In this document: positions 33,422-41,514 of the stretch, one piece after another | Layout of the letters: each line of letters starts with the position of its first letter | Numbering within the stretch: position 1 is the stretch's first letter | Source of the DNA: Trinickia terrae | GTDB taxonomy: Bacteria; Pseudomonadota; Gammaproteobacteria; Burkholderiales; Burkholderiaceae | NCBI RefSeq assembly: GCF_005144415.1 | Contig: NZ_SWJE01000001.1 | Coordinates: 62,001-126,000, forward strand | DNA length: 64,000 nt | Direction of reading: 5' to 3' | Translations under genes and position numbers: made by a program | The notes under the pieces: generated by a model | Told to the model about the DNA's origin: nothing | Databases searched by the model: none | Seen by the model: the letters and a program-made list of their open reading frames with translations, nothing else

Positions 33422-35221
33422 ATGCTTTCAACCAAGGGGCGCGGCCTGCCGCCGGGCAGTGCACGGCTGCTCCGTTCGCCCGCACGAACGTCCGATGCCG
33501 CTCACGCCGCCCCGATGCCGCGCCTGCCGGAGCCGGCGTGGCGCAACCTCGCCGCGCTGTTCCGCTGGCTCGTCATCGCGGTGCTGGCGGCCTCGGTGTT
33601 GCTGCCGCTGTCGTTCATCGTGCTGCAAAGCCTGCTGTCCGCGCCGTTCTTCGACGCGGACAAGACCTTCGGCATCGACGGCTACCGCTTCATCTTCAGC
33701 GATCCCGACTTCTGGCATGCGGCGAAGAACTCGCTGATCATCGCGAGCGGGATGCTGCTGATCTCGATCCCGTTCGGCGGCGTTCTCGCGTTCCTGATGA
33801 CGCGCACGGACCTGCCCGGCCGCCGCTGGCTCGAACCGCTGTTGCTCACGCCGGTCTTCGTGTCGCCGATGGTGCTCGCGTTCGGCTACGTGATCGCCGC
33901 CGGGCCGGTCGGCTTCTATTCGGTCTGGTGGCAGGAATGGTTCGGTGTCGAGGCGGCGCCGTGGTCGGTGTACTCGGTCTTTGCGATCATGGTCATCGTC
34001 GGGCTTACGCATGTGCCGCACGTGTACCTGTATTCGTCGGCGGCGCTGCGCAATCTCGGCTCGGATGTCGAAGAGGCGGCGCGCGTGGCCGGAGCGCGAC
34101 CGTTCCGGGTCGCGCTCGACGTCAGCCTGCCGATGACGATGCCGTCGCTGCTGTTCTCCGGCGTGCTCGTGTTCTTTCTCGGCTTCGAGGTGTTCGGGCT
34201 GCCGCTCGTGCTCGGCGATCCCGAAGGGCATTTCGTGCTCGCGACGTATCTCTACAAGCTCGCCAACAAGCTCGGCGTGCCGTCGTATCACCTGATGGCC
34301 GCGGTCGCGATGTGCATCGTCGCCGTCACGTTTCCGCTCGTGCTGCTGCAGCGGCATCTGCTCAAGAGCGCCAACAAGTACGTCACGGTCAAGGGCAAGG
34401 CCGGCCGCCACACAGTGCTGCCGCTGGGCGTCTGGCGCTGGATCGCACTCGCGATCGTTGCGCTGTGGCTGTTCCTGACCGTGATCGTGCCGATCTCCGG
34501 CATCGTGCTGCGCTCGCTCGTTTCGCATTGGGGCGCGGGCGTATCGCTGGCGCAAGCGCTGACGCTCGCGAACTTCGCCGAACTGTTCGAGCAGGACAAC
34601 CTCGTGCGCGCGATCCTGAACACGCTCGGTATCGGCGTGATCGGCGGCGCGCTGGCGGTCGGCTTCTATTCGCTCGTCGCGTTCGCGGGGCACCGCCGCA
34701 GCGACTGGGGCGCGAAGCTGATCGATTACATCGTGCTGCTGCCGCGCGCAGTGCCAGGGTTGCTCGCCGGTCTCGCGTTCCTGTGGCTGTTCCTGTTCGT
34801 GCCGTATCTGAAGGAACTGAAGAACTCCATGTGGAGCATCTGGATCGCGTACACGGTCGTGTGGCTCGCCTATGGGATGCGGCTCATTCAAAGCGCGCTG
34901 CTGCAAGTCGGGCCGGAGCTCGAAGAAGCGGCGCGCTGCGTGGGGGCAACGCGCAGCCGCGCGAGCATGGACGTGATCCTGCCGCTCGTGCGCTTCGGGC
35001 TCCTCGCGGCGTGGCTCCTGATCTTCATGATCTTCGAGCGCGAGTACTCGACCGCCGTTTATCTGCTGTCGCCCGGCACCGAGGTGATCGGCGCGCTGCT
35101 CGTGTCGCTGTGGGCGAGCGGCGCGGTCGATCAGGTCGCCGCTCTTTCCGTCGTCAACATCGCGATGGTCGCCGCCGGGCTCGGCGTGGCCTTGCGTTTC
35201 GGAGTCAAGTTGAATGGATAA
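33422..35221 (+). CDS. ABC importer permease, fused double unit (FbpB type)
   Basis: A 599-residue membrane protein made of two homologous permease halves, each with about six transmembrane segments, as in FbpB/SfuB. The coupling (EAA) loops are visible as LGSDVEEAARVAGARPFRVALDV in the first half and GPELEEAARCVGA in the second. The ATG at 33422 has a GGGAGA ribosome site; the first 45 residues are a hydrophilic Arg/Pro-rich extension. It overlaps the ATPase gene by eight bases. Confidence 0.88.
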   Translation: MLSTKGRGLPPGSARLLRSPARTSDAAHAAPMPRLPEPAWRNLAALFRWLVIAVLAASVLLPLSFIVLQSLLSAPFFDADKTFGIDGYRFIFSDPDFWHAAKNSLIIASGMLLISIPFGGVLAFLMTRTDLPGRRWLEPLLLTPVFVSPMVLAFGYVIAAGPVGFYSVWWQEWFGVEAAPWSVYSVFAIMVIVGLTHVPHVYLYSSAALRNLGSDVEEAARVAGARPFRVALDVSLPMTMPSLLFSGVLVFFLGFEVFGLPLVLGDPEGHFVLATYLYKLANKLGVPSYHLMAAVAMCIVAVTFPLVLLQRHLLKSANKYVTVKGKAGRHTVLPLGVWRWIALAIVALWLFLTVIVPISGIVLRSLVSHWGAGVSLAQALTLANFAELFEQDNLVRAILNTLGIGVIGGALAVGFYSLVAFAGHRRSDWGAKLIDYIVLLPRAVPGLLAGLAFLWLFLFVPYLKELKNSMWSIWIAYTVVWLAYGMRLIQSALLQVGPELEEAARCVGATRSRASMDVILPLVRFGLLAAWLLIFMIFEREYSTAVYLLSPGTEVIGALLVSLWASGAVDQVAALSVVNIAMVAAGLGVALRFGVKLNG

Positions 35222-36290
35222 GCTCTCTGTCGAAAATCTCTGCCTTTCCTACGGCGGGAATCCGATCCTCAATGGCGTGTCGTTCGAATTGAAGGCGGGC
35301 GAGGTGGTGTCGCTGCTCGGCGCTTCGGGCAGCGGCAAGACCACGATACTGCGTTCGGTCGCGGGGCTCGAGCAGCCGTCGAGCGGCCGTATCCAGCTCG
35401 ACGGCACGGTGTTCTTCGACGGCTCGACAGGCGTCGATTTGCCCGTCGAGCAGCGCTCGCTCGGGCTCGTATTCCAGTCGTATGCGCTGTGGCCGCATCG
35501 TACCGTCGCCGAAAACGTCGGCTACGGCCTCAGGTTGCGCAATGTCGCCCGCGACGAGCAGCGGCGGCACGTGATGCGTGCGCTCGAGCAGCTCGGGCTT
35601 GGGCATCTCGCCGAGCGCTATCCCTACCAGCTTTCCGGCGGCCAGCAGCAGCGGGTGGCGATTGCGCGAGCACTCGTCTACAACCCGCCCGTCATCCTGC
35701 TCGACGAACCGTTGTCGAATCTCGATGCGAAGCTGCGCGAGGAGGCGAGGGCGTGGCTGCGCGAGCTGATCGTGTCGCTGGGGCTGGCGGCGCTGTGCGT
35801 CACGCACGACCAGACCGAGGCGATGGCGATGTCCGATCGCATCCTGCTCTTGCGCAACGGCCGCATCGAGCAGGAGGGCGCGCCTGCGGAACTCTATGGT
35901 GCGCCTCGCTCGCTCTACGCGGCGGAGTTCATGGGCAGCAACAACCGCATCGACGGCGTGGTGGCATCCGTCGGGGGAAAGCGCGTGACGCTCGTCGGCG
36001 ACGGCTGGCAACTGGAGGCGCGCGCTCGCACGCCGTTGCAAACGGGGCAGGCGGCGCAGGCGGTGATCCGGCTGGAGCGCGTGCGGATTGCCGACGGCCC
36101 CGGGGACAACCGGCTGCTGGCGAATCTCGTCGCGGCGATCTATCTCGGCGATCGCTGGGAATATCTCTTTCATTGCGGCGAGCTTCGGTTTCGCGCATTC
36201 GGCGAGCGGCTAAGGGCGCTCGAGCCGCACTGGATCGAATTGCCGCCCGACGATTGCTGGGCGTTCTCGACGGCCGAGATGGCGTATTGA
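35214..36290 (+). CDS. ABC importer ATP-binding protein (FbpC/PotA type)
   Basis: A 358-residue ATPase. Walker A is GASGSGKTT (36-44), the Q-loop FQSYALWPHRTV follows, the signature is LSGGQQQRVAIARAL (about 140), and Walker B is VILLDEPLSNLDA (about 161), then the switch His in CVTHDQTEAMAM. The C-terminal 110 residues form a TOBE-like regulatory domain. It completes the importer with the preceding two genes. Confidence 0.92.
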   Translation: MDKLSVENLCLSYGGNPILNGVSFELKAGEVVSLLGASGSGKTTILRSVAGLEQPSSGRIQLDGTVFFDGSTGVDLPVEQRSLGLVFQSYALWPHRTVAENVGYGLRLRNVARDEQRRHVMRALEQLGLGHLAERYPYQLSGGQQQRVAIARALVYNPPVILLDEPLSNLDAKLREEARAWLRELIVSLGLAALCVTHDQTEAMAMSDRILLLRNGRIEQEGAPAELYGAPRSLYAAEFMGSNNRIDGVVASVGGKRVTLVGDGWQLEARARTPLQTGQAAQAVIRLERVRIADGPGDNRLLANLVAAIYLGDRWEYLFHCGELRFRAFGERLRALEPHWIELPPDDCWAFSTAEMAY

Positions 36291-36348
36291 ACGTAGCGCG
36301 GCGTCAACCTGCGCCACGAATCCCAATCAATTAATAAGGAATCCATAT

Positions 36349-37419
36349 ATGAAAGGATGCAAGATGGCTTTGGCGATGTCCGCGCTCTCATGTAGCGGCT
36401 TGGCACATGCGCAATCGAGCGTGACGATTTACGGCATCGTCGATGCGGGCGTCGAGTACGTGAATCACGCGAGCGCCGACGGCGGCTTGACGCGTTTCGT
36501 CTCGGGCGCGAAGAACACCTCGCGATGGGGGCTGCGCGGCGTCGAGGACCTGGGTGGCGGGCTGAAGGCCGTGTTCCAGTTGGAAAGCGGGTTCAACGTC
36601 GGCGATGGCCGCTTCGACGATGACGCAATTTTCGGGCGCCGCGCGACGGTCGGCCTGTCGAGCCGTTTTGGTCAGTTGACGTTGGGCCGCATGTACACGA
36701 CGACCTACGATTACCTGCTGCCGTTCGATCCGATGGGTTACGCGCAGAACTATTCGTGGGCGACGTCGTCGACGGCGACGGGAGGCCGGAAGGACGGCAT
36801 GTTCACGCGCTCGTCGAATGCGGTGCGCTACGACGGCGAATTCGGCGGCTTCAAGTTCGGCGGCACGTTCGGCTTTGGCAACGTCGCGGGCGATTTCCGG
36901 GCGAGCTCGAAGTACGGCGTGGGCGTTGGCTACGGCAACGGGCCGTTCGCGGCTGTCGCGACATTCGACCGTCAGCATGGCGCGGGAACCAGCGCGTCCC
37001 CTGCCGATACCCGTTTCGACGGCCGGACGAACTATATCCAAGGCATTCACGCAGGCCTCAGCTACGATTTCGGCTCGGCGAAAGCGATGGCGGGCTATCG
37101 CAACTATCGGCGCACGTTCACGACGAATGCCGCCGGGCAGTTGAGCGACATGTACTGGCTAGGCGGCTCGTACGCGTTCACGCCGTATTTCACGCTGTTC
37201 GGCGCGGTCTATCACCAGAACATCAAGGGAGCGAGCGATGCGGACCCGACATTGTTCTCGCTGCGTGCGCAATACGCGTTGTCCAAGCGTACGGTGCTGT
37301 ATCTGTCGGGAGGCTATGCGATGGCGGATAACGATCGGACGGTGAGCCTGTCGCGCGATATGACTGGGGCAGCCGACACGCAGGTCGGCGTGACGGCAGG
37401 GCTTCAGCACCGCTTCTAA
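36349..37419 (+). CDS. Gram-negative porin (OmpC/general diffusion type)
   Basis: A 356-residue outer-membrane porin. Signal peptide of 21-22 residues ending LAHAQ, then the classic betaproteobacterial start SSVTIYGIVDAGVEYV, repeated amphipathic beta strands with aromatic residues, the L3 region around RMYTTTYDYLLPFDPMGY and the C-terminal GLQHRF ending in Phe. An AAGGA ribosome site precedes the ATG. Its position directly after the ABC importer (58 bases) suggests it supplies the outer-membrane entry for the same substrate. Confidence 0.9.
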   Translation: MKGCKMALAMSALSCSGLAHAQSSVTIYGIVDAGVEYVNHASADGGLTRFVSGAKNTSRWGLRGVEDLGGGLKAVFQLESGFNVGDGRFDDDAIFGRRATVGLSSRFGQLTLGRMYTTTYDYLLPFDPMGYAQNYSWATSSTATGGRKDGMFTRSSNAVRYDGEFGGFKFGGTFGFGNVAGDFRASSKYGVGVGYGNGPFAAVATFDRQHGAGTSASPADTRFDGRTNYIQGIHAGLSYDFGSAKAMAGYRNYRRTFTTNAAGQLSDMYWLGGSYAFTPYFTLFGAVYHQNIKGASDADPTLFSLRAQYALSKRTVLYLSGGYAMADNDRTVSLSRDMTGAADTQVGVTAGLQHRF

Positions 37420-37486
37420 GCACGTTTTTCGCCGTGGCTTCGGCCGGTTTGCTGGCGTTGCCAGGACAGACGGCGGGACGCGGCGG

Positions 37487-38512
37487 CTACCGGGCGAGCG
37501 AAGCGAGGTCCCAGCGCGGTTTCACCGTGAACGCGTATTCCTGGTTCGCCTGCTCGGGCCAGCGTGCAAGACGCAGCGCGCCGGCAAGCGCGATCATTGC
37601 GCCGTTGTCGGTGCAAAGCGAGAGGTCCGGGTAGTGCACGGCGAAGCCGCGTTTTTGCGCGGCCGCGGAAAGCGCATCGCGCAACTGCCGGTTCGCCCCC
37701 ACGCCGCCGGCGACCACGAGCCGCTTGAGCTTCGTCTCCTTGAGCGCGGCAATCGACTTGGCCGCGAGCACGTCGACGGCGGCGTCGACGAAGCCGCGCG
37801 CGAGGTCTGCCTTCGCCTGTTCGCAGACGTTCGAGCCGAGCTTCTTCATGTGTGTGAGCACGGCCGTCTTCAAGCCGCTGAAGCTGAAGTCGAGATCGCC
37901 CGAATGCAGCATCGGACGAGGCAGCACGACAGCGCCCGGCGTGCCGAACTCCGCGAGCCGCGACACTTCGGGGCCGCCGGGATAGCCGAGCCCGAGCAGC
38001 TTCGCGGTTTTGTCGAAGGCCTCGCCGGCCGCGTCGTCGAGCGTCTCGCCGAGCGTTTCGTAGATGCCGACGTCGGCCACGCGCATCAACTGCGTATGTC
38101 CGCCGGACACGAGCAGCGCGACGAACGGAAAGGGCGGCGGCGCGTCGACGAGCAGCGGCGACAGCAGGTGCCCCTCGAGATGATGGATGCCGATGGTGGG
38201 CTTGTCCCAGGCCATCGCCAGCGCGTTCGCGATGCTCGCGCCGACGAGCAGCGCGCCCGCGAGGCCCGGCCCTTGGGTGAACGCGATCGCGTCGATGTCC
38301 GAGCGCGCCGCGTCTGCGCGCGCGAGCACGTCCTCGAGCAGCGGCAGCGCGCGGCGGATATGGTCGCGCGAAGCCAGCTCCGGAACGACGCCTCCGTATT
38401 CGCGGTGCATCGCGATCTGCGAGTGCAGCGCGTGGGCGAGCAGGCCGCGCTCGGTGTCGTAGAGCGCGAGGCCGGTTTCGTCGCAGGAGCTTTCGATGCC
38501 GAGAACGAGCAT
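37487..38512 (-). CDS. tsaD: tRNA N6-adenosine threonylcarbamoyltransferase TsaD
   Basis: A 341-residue ASKHA-fold protein that transfers the threonylcarbamoyl group to A37 of ANN-decoding tRNAs, with TsaB and TsaE. Metal ligands are in [13 protein letters not shown] (HxEGH), followed by [11 protein letters not shown] and the [10 protein letters not shown] block. The start at 38512 gives the standard [14 protein letters not shown]; an upstream reading would add 44 unconserved residues. It is oriented away from rpsU as in other Burkholderia. Confidence 0.95.
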   Translation of the reverse strand: MLVLGIESSCDETGLALYDTERGLLAHALHSQIAMHREYGGVVPELASRDHIRRALPLLEDVLARADAARSDIDAIAFTQGPGLAGALLVGASIANALAMAWDKPTIGIHHLEGHLLSPLLVDAPPPFPFVALLVSGGHTQLMRVADVGIYETLGETLDDAAGEAFDKTAKLLGLGYPGGPEVSRLAEFGTPGAVVLPRPMLHSGDLDFSFSGLKTAVLTHMKKLGSNVCEQAKADLARGFVDAAVDVLAAKSIAALKETKLKRLVVAGGVGANRQLRDALSAAAQKRGFAVHYPDLSLCTDNGAMIALAGALRLARWPEQANQEYAFTVKPRWDLASLAR

Positions 38513-38567
38513 GTTGCAGATGTAACGGCGTGCGAAACGCCGCGATGGGCTATTAGGCGGGCCTAAA

Positions 38568-38576
38568 AGTATAGCA
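38568..38576 (-). promoter_or_regulatory. Extended -10 promoter upstream of tsaD
   Basis: On the minus strand the sequence reads TGCTATACT, an extended -10 (TGn plus TATACT) 56 bases upstream of the tsaD ATG. The same box occurs before rpsU, and TGCTATAAT before rpoD. A hairpin CGGCGT/ACGCCG (38526-38531/38537-38542) lies in the leader. No good -35 is visible, which is normal for extended -10 promoters. Confidence 0.5.
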
Positions 38577-38780
38577 GTGGGGCGGCAGGGCCGCAGACGT
38601 CGCGGCTGCGGCGCGTCGAAGGCGTCGCCAAAACAGATGGACATCGATCCGGCGAAATGCTGCGTCTAGAGACACGGGGGAAGCGTGAAACAACAAATAC
38701 AAATCGTTACACGCAGCGGCGTTCGGGTTCGGACCCGGCTTCGTACAATGGCTAACCGATGAGGTTCATGGGAGAAGGAC

Positions 38781-39194
38781 ATGAAGAACGTACGAGCGAT
38801 GGTTGTGCTGGCGACCTGTGTCATGACCGTGGCATCCGTGTCGGCGTTCGCCGGCAACGGTAACGGCGGCGGGGGTGGAAATGGCGGTGGTGCAGGTGCC
38901 GGCGCCGGACATGGAGGGTTGGGCGGCGAAGCGGGCGGCATGTCCGGGAGTCACATGAGCAGCAAGGGGGTGAGCAATACCAACAGTTTCCGTTCCTCGG
39001 ATCGCGATTTTGGTCTCAGTCGTGCGGAAGACCGTTCGGATACCCAAGCGGATCGCGCAAGCGCTCCGGCGATCCAGAAAGGCCACTTGGCTCACCATCA
39101 GCATCTGGCCCAGCATGCCGATGCGCATTCTCGTGTAACCAGCAGGGCGCATCTTCACCGCGTCCATCACGTGGTTCCCGATCGACTGAGCTGA
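38781..39194 (+). CDS. Small secreted Gly-rich, His-rich protein of unknown function
   Basis: A 137-residue protein that I do not recognise. Residues 1-24 form a clear Sec signal ending SAFA. Residues 25-55 are almost only Gly, Ala and Asn. The middle is polar. The C-terminal 40 residues contain many His residues (GHLAHHQHLAQHADAH and HLHRVHHV), which could bind metal. A very good GGAGAAGG ribosome site (38769-38776) supports it as real. It sits between divergent tsaD and the BaiN-like gene and probably has its own promoter. Mature charge is mixed with no Cys, so disulfides are excluded. Confidence 0.72.
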   Translation: MKNVRAMVVLATCVMTVASVSAFAGNGNGGGGGNGGGAGAGAGHGGLGGEAGGMSGSHMSSKGVSNTNSFRSSDRDFGLSRAEDRSDTQADRASAPAIQKGHLAHHQHLAQHADAHSRVTSRAHLHRVHHVVPDRLS

Positions 39195-39337
39195 ACGGAG
39201 CCGCCACCGCCTAGGGTGCGTTCCATGCCGAGCCGATGGCGCGGCGTAGAAGATAGAATTGCGCGTTTGGAGTTGCGCCCGGTTGATCGAACTGGCCGCA
39301 CTCCTGGCTTCTGTAAAGCTCGTCATTAACGCGCATC

Positions 39338-40555
39338 ATGGAAACTTTCGACATTGCGGTGATTGGCGCCGGCGCAGCCGGCATGATGTGCGCGGCGGTC
39401 GCCGGACAGCTCGGGCGGCGGGTCGTGCTGATCGACCACTCTCCGCGGCTCGCTGAGAAAATCCGCATTTCGGGCGGCGGGCGCTGCAACTTCACGAATC
39501 TGCAAGCGGGTCCGGCGAACTACCTGTCGGCCAACCCGCATTTCTGCCGCTCGGCACTCGCGCGCTACACGCCGCGCGATTTCCTGGCCCTGCTCAAGCA
39601 ACACCGCGTGGCGTGGCACGAGAAGCACCGCGGCCAGTTGTTCTGCGACCATTCGAGCGAATCGGTCATCGACATGCTCAAGGCCGAGTGCGACGCCGGC
39701 CGCATCGCTTGGCGCCGTCCGGTCGCGGTCGAAGCCGTGCGCCATCAAGACGCCGACGGCTTCGAGCTCGACACGAACGCAGGGCCGCTTGGCGCGCGCG
39801 CGCTGATCGTAGCGACGGGCGGCCTGTCGATCCCGAAGATCGGCGCCACGGATTTCGCCTACCGTCTCGCGAAGCAATTCGGCCACAAGCTCGTGGACAC
39901 GCGTCCCGCGCTCGTCCCGCTGACCTTTTCGGCTGACGAATGGACGCCGTTCTCGGGACTGTCCGGAATCTCGCTCGAAGTTGGCGTGGCGACGGGCCAG
40001 AAAAAGACTGGTGGTGAGTTCGTCGAGGATTTGCTGCTCACCCATCGCGGCCTGTCGGGGCCCGGCGTGCTGCAGATTTCGAGCTATTGGAAGCCGGGCG
40101 AGCCAATTACCGTCGACTTGCTGCCGGAGCGCGACACGATGGCCGATCTTCTGGAGGCGAAGACCGCCACCAAGCGCCAGATCGGCAGTTTGCTGGCCGA
40201 ATGGGTGCCGGCGCGCTTGGCGCACGTTTGGCTTGCCACGCATGGCGTGCCCCTCGAAGCGCGCTTGGCCGATCTGCCGGACAAGACGCTGCGCCGCATC
40301 GGTGAGGCGCTTTCGAGCTGGAAGCTCACCCCGAACGGCACCGAGGGCTACAAAAAGGCCGAAGTCACCAGGGGCGGGGTCGATACCCGCGAACTGTCGT
40401 CGTCGACGATGATGAGCGAGCGCGTGCCGGGCCTGTACTTCATCGGCGAGGCTGTCGACGTGACCGGCTGGCTTGGCGGCTACAACTTCCAGTGGGCCTG
40501 GGCTTCGGGCGTCGCGGCTGGGCGGGCGGCTGCCGAGTTCGTACGGAGCGCTTGA
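39338..40555 (+). CDS. BaiN/HI0933-family FAD-dependent oxidoreductase
   Basis: A 405-residue flavoprotein. The N-terminus IAVIGAGAAGMMCAAVAG binds FAD; KIRISGGGRCNFTN (about 42-55) is the family signature, and the C-terminus LYFIGEAVDVTGWLGGYNFQ closes the FAD site. Members (TIGR00275-like, often annotated as aminoacetone oxidases or NAD(P)/FAD-dependent oxidoreductases) mostly have unknown substrates. It is upstream of rpsU in the same direction but ends before that gene's own promoter. Confidence 0.87.
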   Translation: METFDIAVIGAGAAGMMCAAVAGQLGRRVVLIDHSPRLAEKIRISGGGRCNFTNLQAGPANYLSANPHFCRSALARYTPRDFLALLKQHRVAWHEKHRGQLFCDHSSESVIDMLKAECDAGRIAWRRPVAVEAVRHQDADGFELDTNAGPLGARALIVATGGLSIPKIGATDFAYRLAKQFGHKLVDTRPALVPLTFSADEWTPFSGLSGISLEVGVATGQKKTGGEFVEDLLLTHRGLSGPGVLQISSYWKPGEPITVDLLPERDTMADLLEAKTATKRQIGSLLAEWVPARLAHVWLATHGVPLEARLADLPDKTLRRIGEALSSWKLTPNGTEGYKKAEVTRGGVDTRELSSSTMMSERVPGLYFIGEAVDVTGWLGGYNFQWAWASGVAAGRAAAEFVRSA

Positions 40556-40583
40556 CAACGCTCGTATACATATGAGAAAGGTC

Positions 40584-40592
40584 TGCTATACT
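40584..40592 (+). promoter_or_regulatory. Extended -10 promoter of rpsU
   Basis: TGCTATACT, an extended -10 box 34 bases upstream of the rpsU ATG. It matches the boxes before tsaD and rpoD. An upstream TTGACA (40552-40557) is 29 bases away, too far to be its -35. Confidence 0.55.
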
Positions 40593-40625
40593 CCCCAACC
40601 TTTGGAAAATTCCCGTTATTGAAAA

Positions 40626-40838
40626 ATGACGATCATCCGCGTAAAAGAAAACGAGCCCTTTGAAGTCGCGATGCGCCGCTTCAAGCGCACGATCGAAAAG
40701 AACGGCCTTTTGACCGAACTTCGCGCGCGCGAATTTTACGAAAAGCCTACGGCTGAGCGTAAGCGTAAGAAGGCGGCTGCCGTGAAGCGCCATTTCAAGC
40801 GCCTGCGCAGCCAGATGCTGCCGAAGAAGCTCTACTGA
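40626..40838 (+). CDS. rpsU: 30S ribosomal protein S21
   Basis: A 70-residue, very basic protein with the conserved start [20 protein letters not shown] and the Lys/Arg-rich tail [18 protein letters not shown]21 sits near the anti-Shine-Dalgarno end of 16S rRNA and helps initiation. It leads the macromolecular synthesis gene cluster (rpsU, dnaG, rpoD), here with yqeY inserted as usual in betaproteobacteria. Confidence 0.97.
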   Translation: MTIIRVKENEPFEVAMRRFKRTIEKNGLLTELRAREFYEKPTAERKRKKAAAVKRHFKRLRSQMLPKKLY

Positions 40839-40856
40839 TTTCGTTTTGCGCCGCGC

Positions 40857-40895
40857 AAACCCGCTTGAGGAAAAATCCCAAGCGGGTTTTTGTGT
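40857..40895 (+). terminator. Rho-independent terminator after rpsU
   Basis: AAACCCGCTTG (40857-40867) pairs with CAAGCGGGTTT (40879-40889), an 11-bp stem with an A-rich loop, followed by TTGTGTT. Such a terminator inside the cluster lets S21 be made in excess over primase and sigma. Confidence 0.85.
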
Positions 40896-40950
40896 TCTTG
40901 CCTGCGCGCCGCCGGGCGCCGTGACAACCCCCAACGCATCCAGGTGAAAG

Positions 40951-41397
40951 ATGAGTCTTAAGGATCGCATCAACGACGATATGAAAGCAGCCATGAAGGC
41001 GCGCGAGACCGAGCGTCTCGGCACGATCCGACTGCTGCTCGCCGCGATCAAGCAACGTGAAGTCGACGAGCGGACGACGCTTGACGACGCGGCGATAACC
41101 GCCGTGATCGACAAGATGATCAAGCAACGCAAGGATTCGATCGCCCAGTTCGAGGCGGCGGGCCGGTCCGACCTCGTCAGCCAGGAGAGCGCGGAGCTGG
41201 CGGTGCTGTCGGCCTATATGCCGGAGCAGTTGTCCGAGGCCGAAATCTCGGCCGAAGTGCAGGCGGCGATCGTGCAGACGGGCGCAGCCGGCCCGCAGGA
41301 TATGGGCAAGGTGATGGGCGTCCTGAAGGGCAAGCTCGCAGGCCGTGCCGACATGACGGCCGTGTCCGCGCTCGTCAAGGCGGCGCTCGCGAAATAA
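40951..41397 (+). CDS. GatB/YqeY-domain protein
   Basis: A 148-residue protein covering the whole YqeY family: an N-terminal helical part (SLKDRINDDMKAAMKARETERL) and the tail domain shared with the GatB subunit of the tRNA amidotransferase (YMPEQLSEAEISAEV, then MGKVMGVLKGKLAGRADM). It may bind tRNA; the role is not established. It lies between rpsU and dnaG as in related genomes. Confidence 0.93.
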   Translation: MSLKDRINDDMKAAMKARETERLGTIRLLLAAIKQREVDERTTLDDAAITAVIDKMIKQRKDSIAQFEAAGRSDLVSQESAELAVLSAYMPEQLSEAEISAEVQAAIVQTGAAGPQDMGKVMGVLKGKLAGRADMTAVSALVKAALAK

Positions 41398-41514
41398 CCC
41401 GGCGACGGAGCTTCGTTAGTCACGAATTCGTCATTTCGTTGTTTCGGCATACCTCGGCGGCCCGCCAGCAGAGGGGGCCGCGAAGCCCGTCCTTTCACCG
41501 TTCGCAAACCTACC

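Noticed and set aside
40552-40557. TTGACA as the -35 of the rpsU promoter
   Set aside because: It is 29 bases from the TATACT box; the closer TATACA (40565-40570) leaves a spacer of only seven. The extended -10 explains the promoter better.
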